A program made the translations under genes and the position numbers. A stretch of DNA of 64,000 nt. Origin: Clostridia bacterium (lineage in GTDB: Bacteria > Bacillota > Clostridia > Oscillospirales > Acutalibacteraceae). This document shows, piece after piece, positions 1 to 8,200 of this stretch. Numbering within the stretch: the stretch's first letter is position 1; the number at the start of each line of letters is the position of its first letter. The notes under the pieces were generated by a model that searched no databases, was not told the origin of the DNA, and saw only the letters and a program-made list of their open reading frames with translations. The DNA is taken from NCBI GenBank assembly GCA_017409845.1, contig JAFQRY010000021.1, positions 1 to 64,000 of the forward strand. Reading direction: 5' to 3'.

Positions 1-26
1 ATGTCAAATAAACGAAAAAAATATGC

Positions 27-93
27 GGCGGGATGAAGGCATCCCGCCCTACTCCTGCAGAGTTCTTGATGCGGGTCGTCGGGTCGCCGACCC
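27..93. repeat. Pair of GC-rich hairpins (intergenic repeat-like)
   Basis: Two perfect short hairpins lie close together. Positions 27-48 form a 9-bp stem (GGCGGGATG / CATCCCGCC) with a 4-base loop, and 73-93 fold through GGGTCG / CGACCC. They are much richer in GC than their surroundings and code for nothing evident. Such hairpin clusters resemble the dispersed intergenic repeats of gut Clostridia, but no second copy is in this window, so repeat status is an inference. Confidence 0.45.
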
Positions 94-137
94 CTACATT
101 TATTTCGTTTATGTTTCAGCGACTTTATCGACAGTCA

Positions 138-176
138 AAAACGGGCTGACCTCATTTCTGAAGTCAGCCCGTTTTT
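138..176 (-). terminator. Rho-independent terminator, probably bidirectional
   Basis: A 13-bp stem (138-150 with 163-175) and a 12-base loop is bordered by A-rich sequence on the left and T-rich sequence on the right, so it can act on both strands. It lies just beyond the stop of the minus-strand gene at 218 and probably ends that transcript. Confidence 0.75.
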
Positions 177-217
177 TCGTGGAGCAATCCGCTGATGTGC
201 TATTGATGTTATTTCAT

Positions 218-490
218 TCAGAACCAGTATTCACAAAGCTCATCAATAAGCTTATCGTTAAGTTCATAAATACCGTCAACCTCATATGGAACAATACAAT
301 CTACCATACAATGCGGACATGCTGCGGTTTCTTCGCCTGAATTTTCTGTTATCCAACTGATAATTTCACCATAAGCGACCGCCTGCTTACAGCATAAACA
401 AACATTGCTTTCTGAGTTCTGCAGTATTTTTCTGTTTTCAGATGAAAAAGAATGTATCAATTCGTAAAAATTTATTTTATCCGTCTTCAT
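218..490 (-). CDS. Small zinc-ribbon-like protein of unknown function
   Basis: About 90 residues starting MKTDKINF. The start codon at 488-490 lies inside the end of the upstream gene (14-base overlap), so the two are probably translationally coupled. Two CxxC pairs (CLCC near residue 32, CPHC near residue 58) suggest one structural zinc ion. The layout C-x2-C, a Trp-Ile pair, CPHCMVDCIVP and a C-terminal EYWF resembles an uncharacterised cytoplasmic family whose members carry CPYCGIDSVI and end in HKYWF. Members of that family can sit beside immunity-type genes, which fits the DMP19 gene nearby, but no function can be assigned. Longer upstream starts exist in the frame but lack a ribosome site. 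Confidence 0.7.
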   Translation of the reverse strand: MKTDKINFYELIHSFSSENRKILQNSESNVCLCCKQAVAYGEIISWITENSGEETAACPHCMVDCIVPYEVDGIYELNDKLIDELCEYWF

Positions 491-773
491 CCTGATCCCC
501 GATGTTTTCAATTGCCGATTCCATATCATCAAGATATCCGTCAATATCGTCAAGAGCATCATCCCACTTGTCATAGGCATCGGTGCTTATGTTTTCGGGA
601 ATTTTGTCTTCAAGCTCATCGAATTTATCCTTGATTTCCTCAAGTTTTTCTGATAAATCCTCAAAACGGTCACGGATTGATTCTGCGGTTAATTCGCTTT
701 CATCCGCAATCCTTATTCTGATTTTTGTTTTTTCCGTTTTCTTTTTTGTTACTCTTTCATTCATACTATTCAC
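477..773 (-). CDS. Hypothetical acidic coiled-coil protein
   Basis: A 98-residue soluble protein. After a short basic N-terminus with KKKTEKTKIRIRI it becomes strongly acidic, and residues about 30-92 have heptad-like spacing (DRFEDLSEKLEEIKDKFDELEDKI) typical of a coiled coil. There is no signal peptide or membrane segment. It starts 3 bases after the stop of the lipoprotein gene at 777 and overlaps the zinc-ribbon gene by 14 bases, so the three probably form one operon. An alternative ATG lies three codons in. No family recognised. Confidence 0.65.
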   Translation of the reverse strand: MNSMNERVTKKKTEKTKIRIRIADESELTAESIRDRFEDLSEKLEEIKDKFDELEDKIPENISTDAYDKWDDALDDIDGYLDDMESAIENIGDQDEDG

Positions 774-776
774 CCG

Positions 777-1661
777 TTAAAATGTGATTTTTACAGTTTC
801 CGTATCAAAAACCGTATCCCAGCTTTCCATATCAAACACATGGAAATAAAGCTCGATTTCCGTAATATCGGTTATACCGTTATCTTCAAGGTCGCTCTGC
901 ATAAACGAAATGCTGTCAAAAGCTTTTTTGCCTGCCGTAATATCACACGAAAAAGTGGGATCAACCATAAATCCGTTGATTGAAACATCCCTGACCTGCA
1001 CGGTAACATCTTTATCGGTGTTGTTTTCCGCATAAACATAAACATCCGCACCCCAGAAGCTTTCTTCGCTGTCGAGCTTTTTGACAACAAGCTTTATTCC
1101 GTCTTTGTCAACGGCAACAAAGCCTGAATCATCATAGCTCTGAACATATGAAGGGTCTGCATCGGTTTCGATTCTGATCACATCCGAATCAACAACGGTA
1201 TCCCACGATTCCGCATCAAAGATATGGAAGCCGAATTCAATTTCCTTGATTATTTCAATACCTGCTGCTTTCAAAGCGGTGTCACTGATTGAAAGCTCAT
1301 CATTTGCTTTTTTGCCTGCCGCAACATCACATGAAAAGGTATGATCCGCCATAACGCCGTTGACCGAAAGGTTTCTTGCCTGCACCGTAACATCCTGATT
1401 GCTGTTATTTTCAATCAGGAGTCTGAGCTCTGCACCCCAGAGACCTTCCGTATCAAGATCCTTGACGGTGATTTTTATTCCGTTGCTGTCAAAAACGACC
1501 TGCTCTGCCACTGATACGGCTTCTGACGGTTTTGCGGCTTCGGTTGCCGGTGCTTCCGAAGCGGTAACGGGTTCTTTGCCTTCATCGGTCTGCTGTGACA
1601 CGCAGCCGACAAGAGAAAAGATGACTGTTAGTGCGGTAAGAATTGCGATAAATTTTTTCAT
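777..1661 (-). CDS. Lipoprotein with two tandem Ig-like domains
   Basis: The 294-residue product begins MKKFIAILTALTVIFSLVGC, a classic lipoprotein signal peptide with lipobox LVGC, so it should be lipid-anchored on the outer face of the membrane. A low-complexity linker rich in Ala, Glu and Pro (residues about 22-50) precedes two homologous domains (about 52-165 and 178-294). The repeats share WGA, DVTVQ, FSCD, AGKKA and the ending ESWDTV. Each looks like a beta-sandwich of the DUF4352/DUF5067 kind, a resemblance rather than a firm match. A strong GGAGG site lies just upstream of the ATG. Confidence 0.8.
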   Translation of the reverse strand: MKKFIAILTALTVIFSLVGCVSQQTDEGKEPVTASEAPATEAAKPSEAVSVAEQVVFDSNGIKITVKDLDTEGLWGAELRLLIENNSNQDVTVQARNLSVNGVMADHTFSCDVAAGKKANDELSISDTALKAAGIEIIKEIEFGFHIFDAESWDTVVDSDVIRIETDADPSYVQSYDDSGFVAVDKDGIKLVVKKLDSEESFWGADVYVYAENNTDKDVTVQVRDVSINGFMVDPTFSCDITAGKKAFDSISFMQSDLEDNGITDITEIELYFHVFDMESWDTVFDTETVKITF

Positions 1662-1694
1662 TGGTATTCCTCCTTTTTATAAATGCACGGTTTT

Positions 1695-2192
1695 TCACGA
1701 TATCCTCAATATTTTTGCCGTGCCGTAATCCGTAACAAGAAAAAAGCCGATTCTGACATCATATGATGTACTGAGTTCAAGCAAATCACATTTATATTTA
1801 TTGAAAGTTTTGTTGCACCAAAAATTTGTCAGAACAACAATTTCCTTATAACAAGTGAAATCGTTATAACACGGAGCAGTCACTTCTTCAAGAAAACTTT
1901 TGAAATCTGCACTGCATTTGCAAACGCCAACGATAGTTTCGGTTTTCTGATTTAACACAAAAAGTTGTTTTGAATAAAACAAGTCCGCACGCATTTGGGT
2001 GAAATCAATATGACTGATTTTCTTTTTTATATCGAGCGCATCGGTCATATTTGTTTCGGTTTCAGTTAACTCCCACACGGAATTAACCGCTGTTTCAGAA
2101 AAATCTTCTTTGTGAATGCTGTAACACAAGTCGTCACGGATTTTAGCGGTTTTCTGAATATTCATTCTTCTGATTTCTTCGTTCTCAAACAT
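1695..2192 (-). CDS. Hypothetical protein, no recognised family
   Basis: A 165-residue soluble protein starting MFENEEIRRMN. This start is chosen because GGAGG lies just upstream; the frame extends 18 codons further without support. The N-terminal half is charged and helical. The C-terminal half carries alternating hydrophobic strands and several cysteines (VCKCS, APC, FTC, FWC, KCDLLEL), then a beta-rich end (RIGFFLVTDYGTAKILRIS). It sits between a lipoprotein and a candidate restriction nuclease, with a terminator overlapping its leader, so it is probably its own transcript. It could be an accessory of the neighbouring nuclease/WYL pair, but nothing shows this directly. Confidence 0.6.
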   Translation of the reverse strand: MFENEEIRRMNIQKTAKIRDDLCYSIHKEDFSETAVNSVWELTETETNMTDALDIKKKISHIDFTQMRADLFYSKQLFVLNQKTETIVGVCKCSADFKSFLEEVTAPCYNDFTCYKEIVVLTNFWCNKTFNKYKCDLLELSTSYDVRIGFFLVTDYGTAKILRIS

Positions 2193-2202
2193 AAAAACCT
2201 CC

Positions 2203-2236
2203 AAAAAAAATAATCCCTGCAACTGATTGCAGGGAT
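2203..2236 (-). terminator. Rho-independent terminator after the nuclease gene
   Basis: Perfect 10-bp stem (2213-2222 with 2227-2236), a 4-base loop and, read on the minus strand, a run of eight T residues. It closes the WYL-nuclease transcript and overlaps the leader of the next minus-strand gene. Confidence 0.85.
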
Positions 2237-2273
2237 ATTTTAGCATATCTTATGGGTGCAAAAGCGGACATGG

Positions 2274-3338
2274 TTACGGGAGAAGGGATAAAACAAAATC
2301 TGTCCACGATTTTTGGTTATCAAATTTCATTTCGGGGTTTGCTGTGTTTATGAAATTAAAGCATGAATAGTTTTTTCCGTTCAGACGTTTGTCAATTATT
2401 CTTCTTGTTTCAGTTATATATCCGAAACCGCCGCGATGCGATTCACTTTCTTTCAAAGAAATATACCCCAGCTTCAGCTTCGGATTTTCCGTTGCCATTC
2501 TTTTATATGAGTCTATCATATTTTTTAAAACGGGACAGTTATCCATGTTACCGTCATCATACGAAAAATCGGCTTTTTTATAAAACAAACCGGATGTTTT
2601 GAATTCAACCACCGCAACTACCCTTGACGGCTCAAAAACATTAAGATTCATAATATTTACAGCATCTTTTTCAACAATAAGTGCATCCCACTCAACTCCG
2701 TATCCGTCAATAAATGAATTGGATGGCGAAACTTTATACGGAAGTTCCGATGAATCAATAACAGCCTGCATGTATTTGATAAGAATATTTGCTGTTATGT
2801 TGCCGTGAAGTTTCTTTTTGTCGGAATTTGTTTTTGTTCTTGAATCAATCAGCTTTGAAACTGTTTCATATTCGTTTATTATTTTATCTTCAAACGTTTC
2901 GGGAACCACAGGTATTATATCACAATCATCAAGAAAAAGAGCTTCATCAATTATATCTTTCAGTTCGGAATTGTTTTGCAAGTCGGTTAACGGTTGAGAT
3001 GCGTTGTATCCGTTTTTGGTCAGCTTTTTCGCTTTTATTCTTTGTACGGCATGATAAGATAATGCTGTAAGCTTAAGTTTTACCTTTTTCTTAAAAACTG
3101 TATCTGATGTTTTGATTACATCCAGAACTTCAAGAACGGTTGCAACATATGCTATGGTTTCTGTTTCGCAAAAAACAATCTGATTATCTTCCGCTTTGCA
3201 AATATAGATGTAAAGCACATCTCCTGAATTAAGTCTGTTTTTTGCGTGAGAAATGTCCCACACAACAATTCCGTCTGTATCAAATATGTCCTGAACTGTA
3301 GTTAAATCAGGCTTGATTCTGTAAATGTATTCTGCCAT
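2274..3338 (-). CDS. Putative nuclease: EVE/PUA-like N-terminus plus PD-(D/E)XK C-terminus
   Basis: 354 residues from the ATG that follows GGAGG by five bases. Residues about 1-135 resemble an EVE/PUA-like fold: GIVVWDIS, then GDVLYIYIC, IVFCETETIAYVATVLEV and a KVKLKLTAL strand. EVE domains bind modified bases in DNA or RNA. Residues about 180-354 look like a PD-(D/E)XK nuclease core: EWDALIV supplies Asp218, then VVAVVEFKTSG gives Glu245 and Lys247, the D...ExK signature. The gene follows a WYL-domain regulator by 1 base, the arrangement of many defence loci. I infer a modified-DNA-dependent, type IV-like restriction enzyme. The nuclease motif is clear by eye; the EVE assignment is weaker. 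Confidence 0.65.
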   Translation of the reverse strand: MAEYIYRIKPDLTTVQDIFDTDGIVVWDISHAKNRLNSGDVLYIYICKAEDNQIVFCETETIAYVATVLEVLDVIKTSDTVFKKKVKLKLTALSYHAVQRIKAKKLTKNGYNASQPLTDLQNNSELKDIIDEALFLDDCDIIPVVPETFEDKIINEYETVSKLIDSRTKTNSDKKKLHGNITANILIKYMQAVIDSSELPYKVSPSNSFIDGYGVEWDALIVEKDAVNIMNLNVFEPSRVVAVVEFKTSGLFYKKADFSYDDGNMDNCPVLKNMIDSYKRMATENPKLKLGYISLKESESHRGGFGYITETRRIIDKRLNGKNYSCFNFINTANPEMKFDNQKSWTDFVLSLLP

Positions 3339-3339
3339 C

Positions 3340-4380
3340 TTAACCTCCGTTATATTTCTCATTCATCGCCCTGACTGCATCCGCAATTGCCGTGCGGAGC
3401 GATTCGGGTTCAAGCACTTCAACATGTGTTCCGTACTGCATTGCCCAATGGAACATTGCTCTTTCGTTGACCTTAACGCTGACATCAACGGCTTCTTCCG
3501 TTTCATCTGAGAATTTGACTGCCGTGCCGAACCAGTCAACGATATCGTTGACAATATATTTATCTGCTCTGAATTTAACTTTGACACTCTCGCCGCAGAA
3601 CATATAAATGTGCTCCGCCATGTGCTTGGGTAAATCGAGACCGTTTTTGAGTCCGTTGACCTTTTTCATAGGTTTAACAGCCTCATCGACAATCTCTATA
3701 TCAATGATTCTGTCAATTCTGTAATGGGAAACATTATCGAATTTATCGTAGTTTCCGACAAGATAATATCTGCCGTTTGAGGCAACCATCTGATAGGGAT
3801 TTATGATATATTCCGCAGGCTTGCCGTAGTGAATTCTCGTTTCTCTTTCAAGCTTAAGATTAAAATCGGAATAATGGAATTTAACCTTTTTGCCCTGCTC
3901 AATCGCTTCGTCAAGAATACCGATTGTGTAGAAAAGCTCCTTGTTTGCAGGCATGGTAACAGGCAGATTGCGTACATGACGCACCTTTGCAGAAAAATAT
4001 TTATTGGATTGTTTTTCGAGTTTTTCAATAAGCTCCTTGCATTGACTGTACGGAATATATTTTGAAAAAAGTATGCTGTCGATAAGCAGACGGAGCTCGC
4101 TGTCATCAAACGCACGGGTTATGTACCAATCCGAAAAAACGGTTTCGTCCTCACCGCTTTTTGTTTTGCGGATACGCTCGGAACAGCCGACATCAAAGCC
4201 CATGTCAACCAAATCCGTAAGATTTCTTTTGACGGCTTTTCTGTCAAGCTTAAGACCGTATTCGGATTCAAGCATATCCTGAATCTGCTTCTGTGTGAGC
4301 GTATGCTCGCTGTCGGTATGCTTTTTGAGAATATCAATAATGCAGAGAATTGCGGTTTTCTTTGAGTTGGCCTGATACAT
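3340..4380 (-). CDS. WYL-domain transcriptional regulator
   Basis: 346 residues from MYQANSKKTA, chosen because AGGTG precedes this ATG at good spacing. Residues about 8-65 form a winged helix-turn-helix (LTQKQIQDMLESEYGLKLDR, then a recognition helix with KAVKRNL). Residues about 145-235 form the Sm-like WYL ligand domain: NPYQMVASNGRYYLVGNY and HYRIDRI, with Tyr in place of the usual Trp. A C-terminal WCX-like extension of about 100 residues follows. WYL proteins sense nucleic-acid or nucleotide ligands and often repress phage-defence genes. It is cotranscribed with the downstream nuclease and has operator-like repeats over its promoter, so autoregulation is likely. Confidence 0.88.
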   Translation of the reverse strand: MYQANSKKTAILCIIDILKKHTDSEHTLTQKQIQDMLESEYGLKLDRKAVKRNLTDLVDMGFDVGCSERIRKTKSGEDETVFSDWYITRAFDDSELRLLIDSILFSKYIPYSQCKELIEKLEKQSNKYFSAKVRHVRNLPVTMPANKELFYTIGILDEAIEQGKKVKFHYSDFNLKLERETRIHYGKPAEYIINPYQMVASNGRYYLVGNYDKFDNVSHYRIDRIIDIEIVDEAVKPMKKVNGLKNGLDLPKHMAEHIYMFCGESVKVKFRADKYIVNDIVDWFGTAVKFSDETEEAVDVSVKVNERAMFHWAMQYGTHVEVLEPESLRTAIADAVRAMNEKYNGG

Positions 4381-4383
4381 AAA

Positions 4384-4451
4384 AAAACACCTCAGAAACA
4401 TAATAATGCTTCCTGGGTGTTTTGTCAATGATGTCCGCTTTACGGAACATC
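4384..4451 (-). promoter_or_regulatory. WYL-operon promoter with two inverted repeats
   Basis: On the minus strand a -35 TTGACA (4423-4428) and a -10 TATTAT (4400-4405) are separated by 17 bases, putting transcription start within about 15 bases of the start codon. An inverted repeat (AAAACACCTCAG at 4384-4395 against CTGGGTGTTTT at 4413-4423) spans the -35 edge to the ribosome site. A second (4430-4451, GATGTCCG / CGGAACATC) lies immediately upstream. Because one arm of the first repeat is not transcribed, it is better read as a protein operator than an RNA hairpin. Confidence 0.6.
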
Positions 4452-4459
4452 ATGCGGAG

Positions 4460-5209
4460 TCAAAAATCCTCGATATTATCCTGAATATAGCTGACCACTA
4501 TGCCGCTGAAATCGGGTTTCCACTCTTCATCGGGTGTGTATAAATCCATATATGCATTGTCAAATTCATCAAATGGCATGCTGTTTTCAAATTCGGAATA
4601 TTCATTGCTGTTTCCGATCTCAACCGATTTAAGCTCAAGGCCGTTTTCCGCAGCAAAGGTATCAAGCAGCGCTGCCTGCTCATGTGCACCGACGGTACGG
4701 AGGTATTCCGTGATTTTAATGATATTTTCGTTATCCTCGTTGACGAGATACTGACACAGTCCCCCGTTCTGAATTTCAGAATCGAAATTGATAACCGCCA
4801 GAACCGCCTTCTGCTTTTCATTTTCCGCTTCTCCGATTACATCCCTGATGCCGTAAAGACCGTCTTCATAATATGCTTTTGCAAATTTTTCTTCGTATAT
4901 ACAAAAATCATAGGTATCCCATTCAAGCTCACCTGACACATAATAATGAAGCCAGAAGGTTTTCTTCGTTTCTTCAAGATAAACCTCAACCTGATAGCCG
5001 ACATATTTTGCATCATAATCAACATCAACTATCACGGGATTCATCCCGGAATAGTTTTCGGACACATATTTTTCCGCCACACGCTCAACATTCTTTTTGT
5101 CAACGGGATTTCCGAAAAGATCAAGAGCTGCCGAAACGGCAAAGCCGACAACAAAAAGCAGCACGGTTGCAATCACCGCTGCAGTAATTATTTTTTTAAT
5201 TATTTCCAT
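4460..5209 (-). CDS. Membrane-anchored DMP19/DUF4375 family protein
   Basis: 249 residues. One N-terminal membrane segment (about 4-30) anchors an extracytoplasmic domain of roughly 95 residues that resembles the N-terminal domain of YfjL-like proteins. The C-terminal half carries DMP19/DUF4375 hallmarks: NFDSEIQNGGLCQYLVN, then TVGAHEQAALLDTF and FDEFDNAYMDLY. The family was named for a DNA-mimic protein, and relatives occur among polymorphic-toxin immunity genes. Being membrane-anchored, it is unlikely to be a DNA mimic here. An AGGATGG ribosome site precedes the ATG. Confidence 0.75.
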   Translation of the reverse strand: MEIIKKIITAAVIATVLLFVVGFAVSAALDLFGNPVDKKNVERVAEKYVSENYSGMNPVIVDVDYDAKYVGYQVEVYLEETKKTFWLHYYVSGELEWDTYDFCIYEEKFAKAYYEDGLYGIRDVIGEAENEKQKAVLAVINFDSEIQNGGLCQYLVNEDNENIIKITEYLRTVGAHEQAALLDTFAAENGLELKSVEIGNSNEYSEFENSMPFDEFDNAYMDLYTPDEEWKPDFSGIVVSYIQDNIEDF

Positions 5210-5232
5210 TTTTATCCATCCTTACGGGATAT

Positions 5233-5274
5233 GATACACACCCCGAGAAGCAATAAGCTTACGGGGTGTGTGTC
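5233..5274 (-). terminator. Long GC-rich hairpin after the LRR gene
   Basis: A 13-bp stem (5233-5245 with 5262-5274, one G-T pair) and a 16-base loop lie just beyond the stop of the large LRR gene. It lacks a clear T tract on either strand, so it may be a weak or factor-dependent terminator or a 3' stabilising structure. Confidence 0.5.
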
Positions 5275-5284
5275 AATTGAAGTA

Positions 5285-8200
5285 TCAGAATCCGAAAAGA
5301 CCGAACGTAAGTATTTTGATAAGCCATTGCCAGAAGGTGTATCTGACCTTGACTCTGAAGGTGTCGCTGTACTGACCGTAATTCACCTTCACGGTTTTGC
5401 TTCCGGGCTCTGAGCTGTCAAATCCGCTGACTGTGAGATATTCGGTATCCGTAACTTCCTTTTCGGTGCCGTCGGAGTTGACAAAAACGATTCTTATTCC
5501 GCTGAGGTCGATTTTTTCACCGCAGGCATAAACCGTTTTTGCGGGAAGTGCAGTTATTTTTATTAAAGGAGTAACCGCAAGAACCTCAAACTCGCTGAAG
5601 CTGCTTACTTCAAAGACAAGATATCCGTTTTCAACTCTGAGAGTGCCGTTTGCGGTTGAAAGCTGTTCTCTTGTGCCGTCAACAAATCTGTGATATACAA
5701 CAAAGCTTGTTCTGTTTGCATAAGCCTCGGGAAGAGCAAGCCTGATTGTTACCCTGTGACCTTCATTGGGCTGAACAACCGTTTCGGCTTCGTTGACAGC
5801 CTTGATATTATAAAGACCTACCTGATTATAATTCTTACCGTCAACCATATAAACTCCGCCGGGTTCTCTTTCGCCCTCTACTTCTTTGACATCGAGCGAA
5901 ATGGGTTCATCAAAAGCATCAATGGAATAGGTTGCGGAAACATCATAGCCTTCTGCCTGAGAGAAAATGTTATAAACGGCAGTGAAGGTCAGACCTTCGG
6001 AAGGCATAACTTCGGGAATTTCGGGGCTCCATCCTGCGAAAACATAGCCTGATTTTTCGGGAGCCTCAGGTGCTTCTATTACGCTTCCTTCTTCAACAAA
6101 ACTGTAGTCAAGGGTTTCGCCGTCAACAATCCATTCAATGCCGAAGCTTCTTGCAAGAATGATAACCTCGCATTCCGCAGAAATATCCGTGCTTCTTATT
6201 CTTGCGGTTATGACTGCCGTGCCCGGTGCTTTTGCAGTTACCTTGCCGTTTTCGTCAACAGCAGCAACAGTTTCATCGGATGAAACAAATTCTATATCGT
6301 CTGTGATATTTTCGGTTACGGTAACCGTAAGCTTCTTTGAGGTTTTGTTGTATATTCTGATTTTTCCGGGATTAAGTGAAATATCAACCTCAATACTGTC
6401 AAACGTATCACCGCAGACGGAGCATTTGCCCGAGAAGGTATTACCGCTTTCATATTCCCATTTGCCGAAGGTGTGGGATACTTCGGGAATCGCTTCCTCT
6501 TCAACCGTACCGCAGACGGTGCAGGTTTTTGTGAGAATCCCCTCTTCGGTGCAGGTTGCTTCTTTTGTCACGGTTTCGCTGAAGGAATGACCGATGGGAT
6601 CAAGCACGGTTATATAGCCTACTGTATCACCGCAGACGGTGCACTTATTATAACGCTTGCCCTCTTCGGTGCAGGTGGGCTCAACGGTTACAGTTTCGGT
6701 AACATGACCGACCGTGCTTCCTTTTTCTTCATGGTAATAGTAATCGCCGCAGGAACTGCATCTGTAATACCACATTACGGTTGTGCAATCCTGATTGATG
6801 ATTGTGCCTTTATAATTGTGTCCGCCGATTTCTCCCTCTACTCTGCCGAGCTCTTTTTTACAGTCCGCACAGAAAATTATTTCAACCTGAGGCTGAGTGC
6901 AGGTTCCTTCCTGAAGAATTTTTCTTTCACCTTCAGTATGACCGGTTGCTTTATAGTATTCGATAATCTCAATGGGCTCATCGCAGTTTCCGCAGGCATA
7001 GAAAAGTCCGCCGTCTTCCGTGCAGGTGGGTTCAACGATTATTTTTTTATCGGATTCAACATGACCGATAGCAGGTGCATTCTTATCTTCTTCAAAGATT
7101 TCCGCTTCACATCTGCCGCACTTATAAAGTGTGCCTCCCGCTTCTTCGCAGGTGGGAGCGATATACTCAACAAACACCTTGTCATGACCGAGTGCGGGTG
7201 CTTCCTCTTCAAAAACATCCTTTTCACAGCGGTTGCATTTATAGAGCGTACCGCCCACAAGCTCGCATGTAGGTTCAAGATATTCAACAAAGACCTTATC
7301 GTGACCGAGTGCAGGAACTTTTTTTCTTTCAAGTGCTGTTCCGCAAGCGGAGCAATAAAGCTCCGCTCTGCCGGAAGATTCACATTCGGCGGGATCAATA
7401 ATTCTGTATTCCTCCTCGGGAATGTGACCCGTTGCGGGAATCAGGGATTTATATTTAAATCCGCAGGAACAGATATACTCATCATAGCCGTACCAGTTAC
7501 AGGAGGGCTCGTTGACATTATGGGTTGCAAGAACATGCACACCTTCGGTATAAGTATTGCAGACCTTCACGATTGAATTTGTGTAGCTTATCCAGCCCGA
7601 ATCCGAACCGTTGACCGTAATGGCTTCCCAGTCTTCACGGCTTCCTTCGTAGCGGATATTTGTGATACATTCAAAGCCGCCCATACCGAAAGCAAAAGCA
7701 CCGATATCGGTAACATCAGACGGAACATTGACACATTCAAGCTTCTGAACATTATTGAAGGCAAACTCGCCGATTTCCGTTACTCCTCTCGGAATGCCGT
7801 AGCAGATGCTTGCATTGCCGACGGGATAAGCGATAAGCTTTGTTTCATCCTTGTTATAAAGCACACCTGAATTATCGGTGCTGAAATCATTGCTGTTTGC
7901 ACTTGCATTTATTCTTTTGAGGCTTGTTGCCCTGCTGAATGCGGAGCCGCCGATGCATTCAACACTTGCAGGAATATTGACATTTTCAAGTCCGCTCCAT
8001 CTGAAGGCACCGCCCGCAACTGCGGTTGTTCCGTCTTTTATGTCGTAATTTTTCTTGCCTGCTTCTTCTTTTGTTGCAATGAGCATATTGCCGTGATAGA
8101 AAACGCCGTCTTCATCATACTCTGCGTTTTCAAGGAAGGGTGTACCTTCAAAAACATCATGTCCGAAGGTGAAACCCAAAGCATCAATCTCAAGATTGAT

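Noticed and set aside
5233-5274. An insertion-sequence end
   Set aside because: It is a single hairpin right after a gene stop with no matching end or transposase, so a terminator-like role is simpler.
6473-7576. A 367-residue open frame on the plus strand within the LRR gene
   Set aside because: It is antisense to the Cys-rich repeat region of a clear secreted protein, and its hydrophobic composition follows from the complementary codons. No ribosome site or family motif is visible.
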